DNA of 64,000 nt from Paragonimus westermani (lineage: Eukaryota > Platyhelminthes > Trematoda > Plagiorchiida > Troglotrematidae): positions 17,062 to 81,061 of the forward strand of contig QNGE01000897.1 of NCBI GenBank assembly GCA_008508345.1, written 5' to 3'. The notes below the pieces were generated by a model that was not told where the DNA came from, made no database searches, and saw nothing but the letters and a program-made list of their open reading frames with translations. A program made the translations under genes and the position numbers. Shown here one piece after another: positions 61,690 to 64,000 of this stretch (position 1 is its first letter; the number at the start of each line of letters is the position of its first letter).

Positions 61690-62360
61690 GGAGGCGTGAT
61701 TATTCCAAATCTCGGTGGAATATCTCAATGCGGAGTGAAGATAGGGCTTCCAGATGCGTCTTATCTCTTCCATTCCACCGTTGCATGGCTTTGTCTACGA
61801 ATCTTTTCCGGTGACTATCTTGTGTGAATATTGCACTGATGAGTACCATGTATATGTTTATAGCTCCATCGTTCAAACAATTAATTGGATTTCTTCCCGG
61901 GGTAAGCGGTACGAAACTAATGAAATACATGTACTGGCCATCTAAAGTGCACTGCACGTATTACGTGTCGAACTGGAACATCAGCGTCTCAACGAATACG
62001 TACATCCAAAAGCCAGTTTGGCTATTCATTTCAGCCTCCAATGAAGCTTTACACACTGGTGCGCGGCGCTGACTCTGGCCAAGATGCCGCACGGATTTAC
62101 GTTATTATCGAGTAGGCACACGATGTCATCTACGTACTTATATAAATTGTATTGACCCACCGATGATACTAGCCGTTCGCTTCCCAAATTTGTTACGTAA
62201 CCATAGGCGAACAGTGATCCCAACAGAGATCTCATTTCAACACCGCCTTCTGTTAAGAAATTCTCCCCTTGAAATTAAACCCTCCTTTGTAATTGCAGAG
62301 GTAGAATAAATGTTCACTTTCACTCGATAGTGTCTGAATGTCTGTGTGGCTAGTTTCGAT
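61690..62360 (-). pseudogene. Penelope-like RT relic, copy 1
   Basis: - strand: FQGENFLTEGGVEMRSLLGS continuing LFA is motif B (family pattern GVAMGSPLGP). LYKYVDDIVCLL holds the YVDD catalytic box. A further frame (61957-61700) reads DGQYMYFISFVPL, then INCLNDGA and KRFVDKAMQRW, matching the thumb/linker block (FVP--YK-NLI--L). No GIY-YIG endonuclease is seen. Frames are broken and the 5' part is missing. The partial tandem with copy 2 is typical of Penelope-like insertions. Confidence 0.75.
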
Positions 62361-63740
62361 ATAATCACAAGGTATTCTATAACATTATATAACGAGACGT
62401 CAGTAAATGAAGGTGAATCATCAGGGAAAACCTTGATTGCACACCTAAACGGACGTTTCTGACTTCATTCGCAAGATGCAAAGAATCGCGTAAGATGAGC
62501 TTTGAAAGTTTCCGCTTGGCGATTGGCCGGTGGATGTTATGGAAAGTACAAACTGTTCAAAATTAATGTGAGTGGTACCCCAACTTTGAGCTCCTCATAC
62601 AGCCCGAAAGAAACCGTACCAACAGAGCGAACTGCTGAAACCCAAATTGTGCTGCCCAAGACCGTGTATAATCACATGCTATTTTATTTCTCGAATCTGC
62701 TATATTTAAACATGTTGATAAGAACAGAATGAAGAAAGGTAGCAATTCTGAGGGTACCAAGTCATCAAATCTATCAGTCGTTAGACTGTTATTCAGACGG
62801 GTACACTAACACAGTGAATGGCTCCTTTCCGTCTACCTTGCGAGTACTTAATTGTTCTCATTTTCAGACTATCCGAACAGGGTGTACTGAGGGACAACTC
62901 CCGATTACCTAACGTACAGTCCTGAACAATATTACTCTCGGTTTCTTGCAAGAGAATTTTAGGGTTGGGCAACCGGCCATTCTCGATTAATTGTTCTGTG
63001 AACATTGACATTCAATGTTCCAAATCGCTGATGCCGTTCTTTACATGTGTAGTCCTGTAACTTCGCTCAGCAAGAGCCGAAGGATTGTTCCCACTGTCAC
63101 AACTACCTCGATATTGAGAAGCAGATTGGGAATTTTACTGTTTAACTATCCTAACCAGTTCCCGTTTATATTCTTCTGAGTGTCATTGAATAAGATGGAG
63201 ATGACATTTCCATCCTAATGTTGTGAGTCAAGAACGCGGATGGCGCAATAGTTATGCGCTTCCACATGACTAAAAACAAAAACGTTCATCCGTGCACGAC
63301 ACTGGTCTCAGAACGTCACGGTTGCCAAGGACGCCAATGCTCAGTACCTTTACGTACCAAGAACCATTTTATGCGATATCGCATTACGGTAGTTCTTGCA
63401 GTCTTCTCGTGGTTATTTCGACATCAAAATGTATGTTTCTGCTTCACTACTGAGTAGTAGTGATGTGAGTAGTACAGAACGATCACTTGTCCTCACTGCA
63501 CTAGTACCAGATTTCTTCAAACTCTAATGCAGTTCAAGTGTCTTTTCTAATCAGTGGAATAATTTTAATATTTCATTCAATCTTAAAAGTGGATTCTGAT
63601 AAAATTTGTAAAAATTTGCCGTTCAGATAATCACCTGTCGGTAACACGAAAGTCGTTTTAGATTATTAGAAATGATATTACTGTTCATTTCCTAATCTCA
63701 CCAAAGCCTATTATGTAAAATCAACACAGTTTCCTTCATA
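62361..63740. other. 1.4 kb without a recognised gene
   Basis: An A-box-like GATGGCGCAATAGTTATGCG at about 63239 may be a very old SINE head. A ~40-bp stretch at 63104-63142 resembles 58124-58160 (shared TGAGAAGCAG). Confidence 0.4.
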
Positions 63741-63747
63741 AACGCTT

Positions 63748-64000
63748 ATGCAAAACGAGCTAGATTGGCTTTCCGGAATTCTGCCGCTGAATCAGAGTAA
63801 ACATCATCATTTCATCAGAAATGCAATAAGCTTTCATTGCGTGCCTCACGGACGTTCCTTAGTCAAGTTAGAACTGTTTAGCATTCCCGACCCTTTGAGC
63901 GGTTGGTTTTCTTCATATCTTGAGGGACGTACTCAAACAAAATAATGCCCACCACGACGCTCAGTTGTTAGCGGTCTGAGTCAACAAGGCGTTGATATCA
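63748..64000 (+). pseudogene. Non-LTR (jockey/CR1-type) reverse transcriptase fragment, cut by window end
   Basis: Reads CVPHGRSLVKLELF, then IPDPLSGWFSSYLEGRTQTK, a stop, and in another frame SVVSGLSQQGVDI. These are the family landmarks DKVPH--LL-KLE, W--SYL-GRTQ and SGVPQGSVLGP, the last degenerate (Pro lost, GSV changed). The upstream palm and everything after the SGVPQG region lie outside the readable part. An endonuclease-type LINE RT of this kind could supply the machinery that spreads SINEs (inference). Confidence 0.75.

Noticed and set aside
63235..63330. Possible additional hammerhead SINE head
   Set aside because: Only the A-box region is similar; B box and hammerhead are not recognisable.
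1..64000. CRISPR arrays, operons, bacterial promoters or ribosome-binding sites
   Set aside because: No regularly spaced direct repeats with unique spacers and no compact coding; the retroelements and spliced gene indicate a eukaryote.

Overview
This looks like a gene-poor stretch of a eukaryotic nuclear genome, probably a parasitic flatworm and most plausibly a digenean trematode. That is inference. It rests on AT-rich DNA with no bacterial-style gene packing, decayed Ty3/gypsy pol and gag remnants of the kind common in trematodes (CsRn1-like), Penelope-like reverse transcriptase (RT) relics, and a short tRNA-derived repeat carrying a hammerhead-ribozyme motif, an architecture known from schistosome Sm-alpha repeats. 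Species cannot be fixed without a database search.

Layout. 2.19-2.64 kb: two copies of a tRNA-derived SINE. 3.2-7.0 kb: a long, heavily broken gypsy element (gag, protease, RT, RNase H, start of integrase, + strand). 7-18 kb: no gene recognised. 18.0-19.15 kb: three copies of the hammerhead-bearing SINE, two of them head to head. 24.0-25.5 kb (- strand): the one host gene whose structure I can support, two coding exons with in-frame splice junctions encoding a 308-residue secreted Thr/Pro/Ala-rich, mucin-like tandem-repeat protein. 30.17-30.36 kb: an old SINE copy. 35.6-36.15 kb: a possible two-exon 3' gene end. 41.6-43.1 kb: a second gypsy lineage (integrase to pol end). 43.4-43.9 kb: an inverted pair of related coding relics. 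44.84-45.25 kb: a near-perfect foldback element. 45.88-46.95 kb (- strand): an uninterrupted 357-residue Tc1/mariner-superfamily transposase with a complete DDE triad. 47.9-57.9 kb: candidate exons on the - strand, and three more hammerhead SINE copies, one with 12-bp target-site duplications. 58.4-59.6 kb: a third gypsy relic with an internal deletion. 60.9-62.4 kb: two partial Penelope-like copies (- strand). 63.75 kb to the end: a jockey/CR1-type non-LTR RT fragment cut by the window edge.

Most of the recognisable content is mobile DNA. The most interesting features are the SINE family combining a pol III A/B-box head with a minimal hammerhead ribozyme, the secreted repeat protein, and the two items that look young (foldback and transposase). 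Long stretches with nothing recognised are listed as such; some may be introns of large genes whose small exons I cannot assemble by eye.
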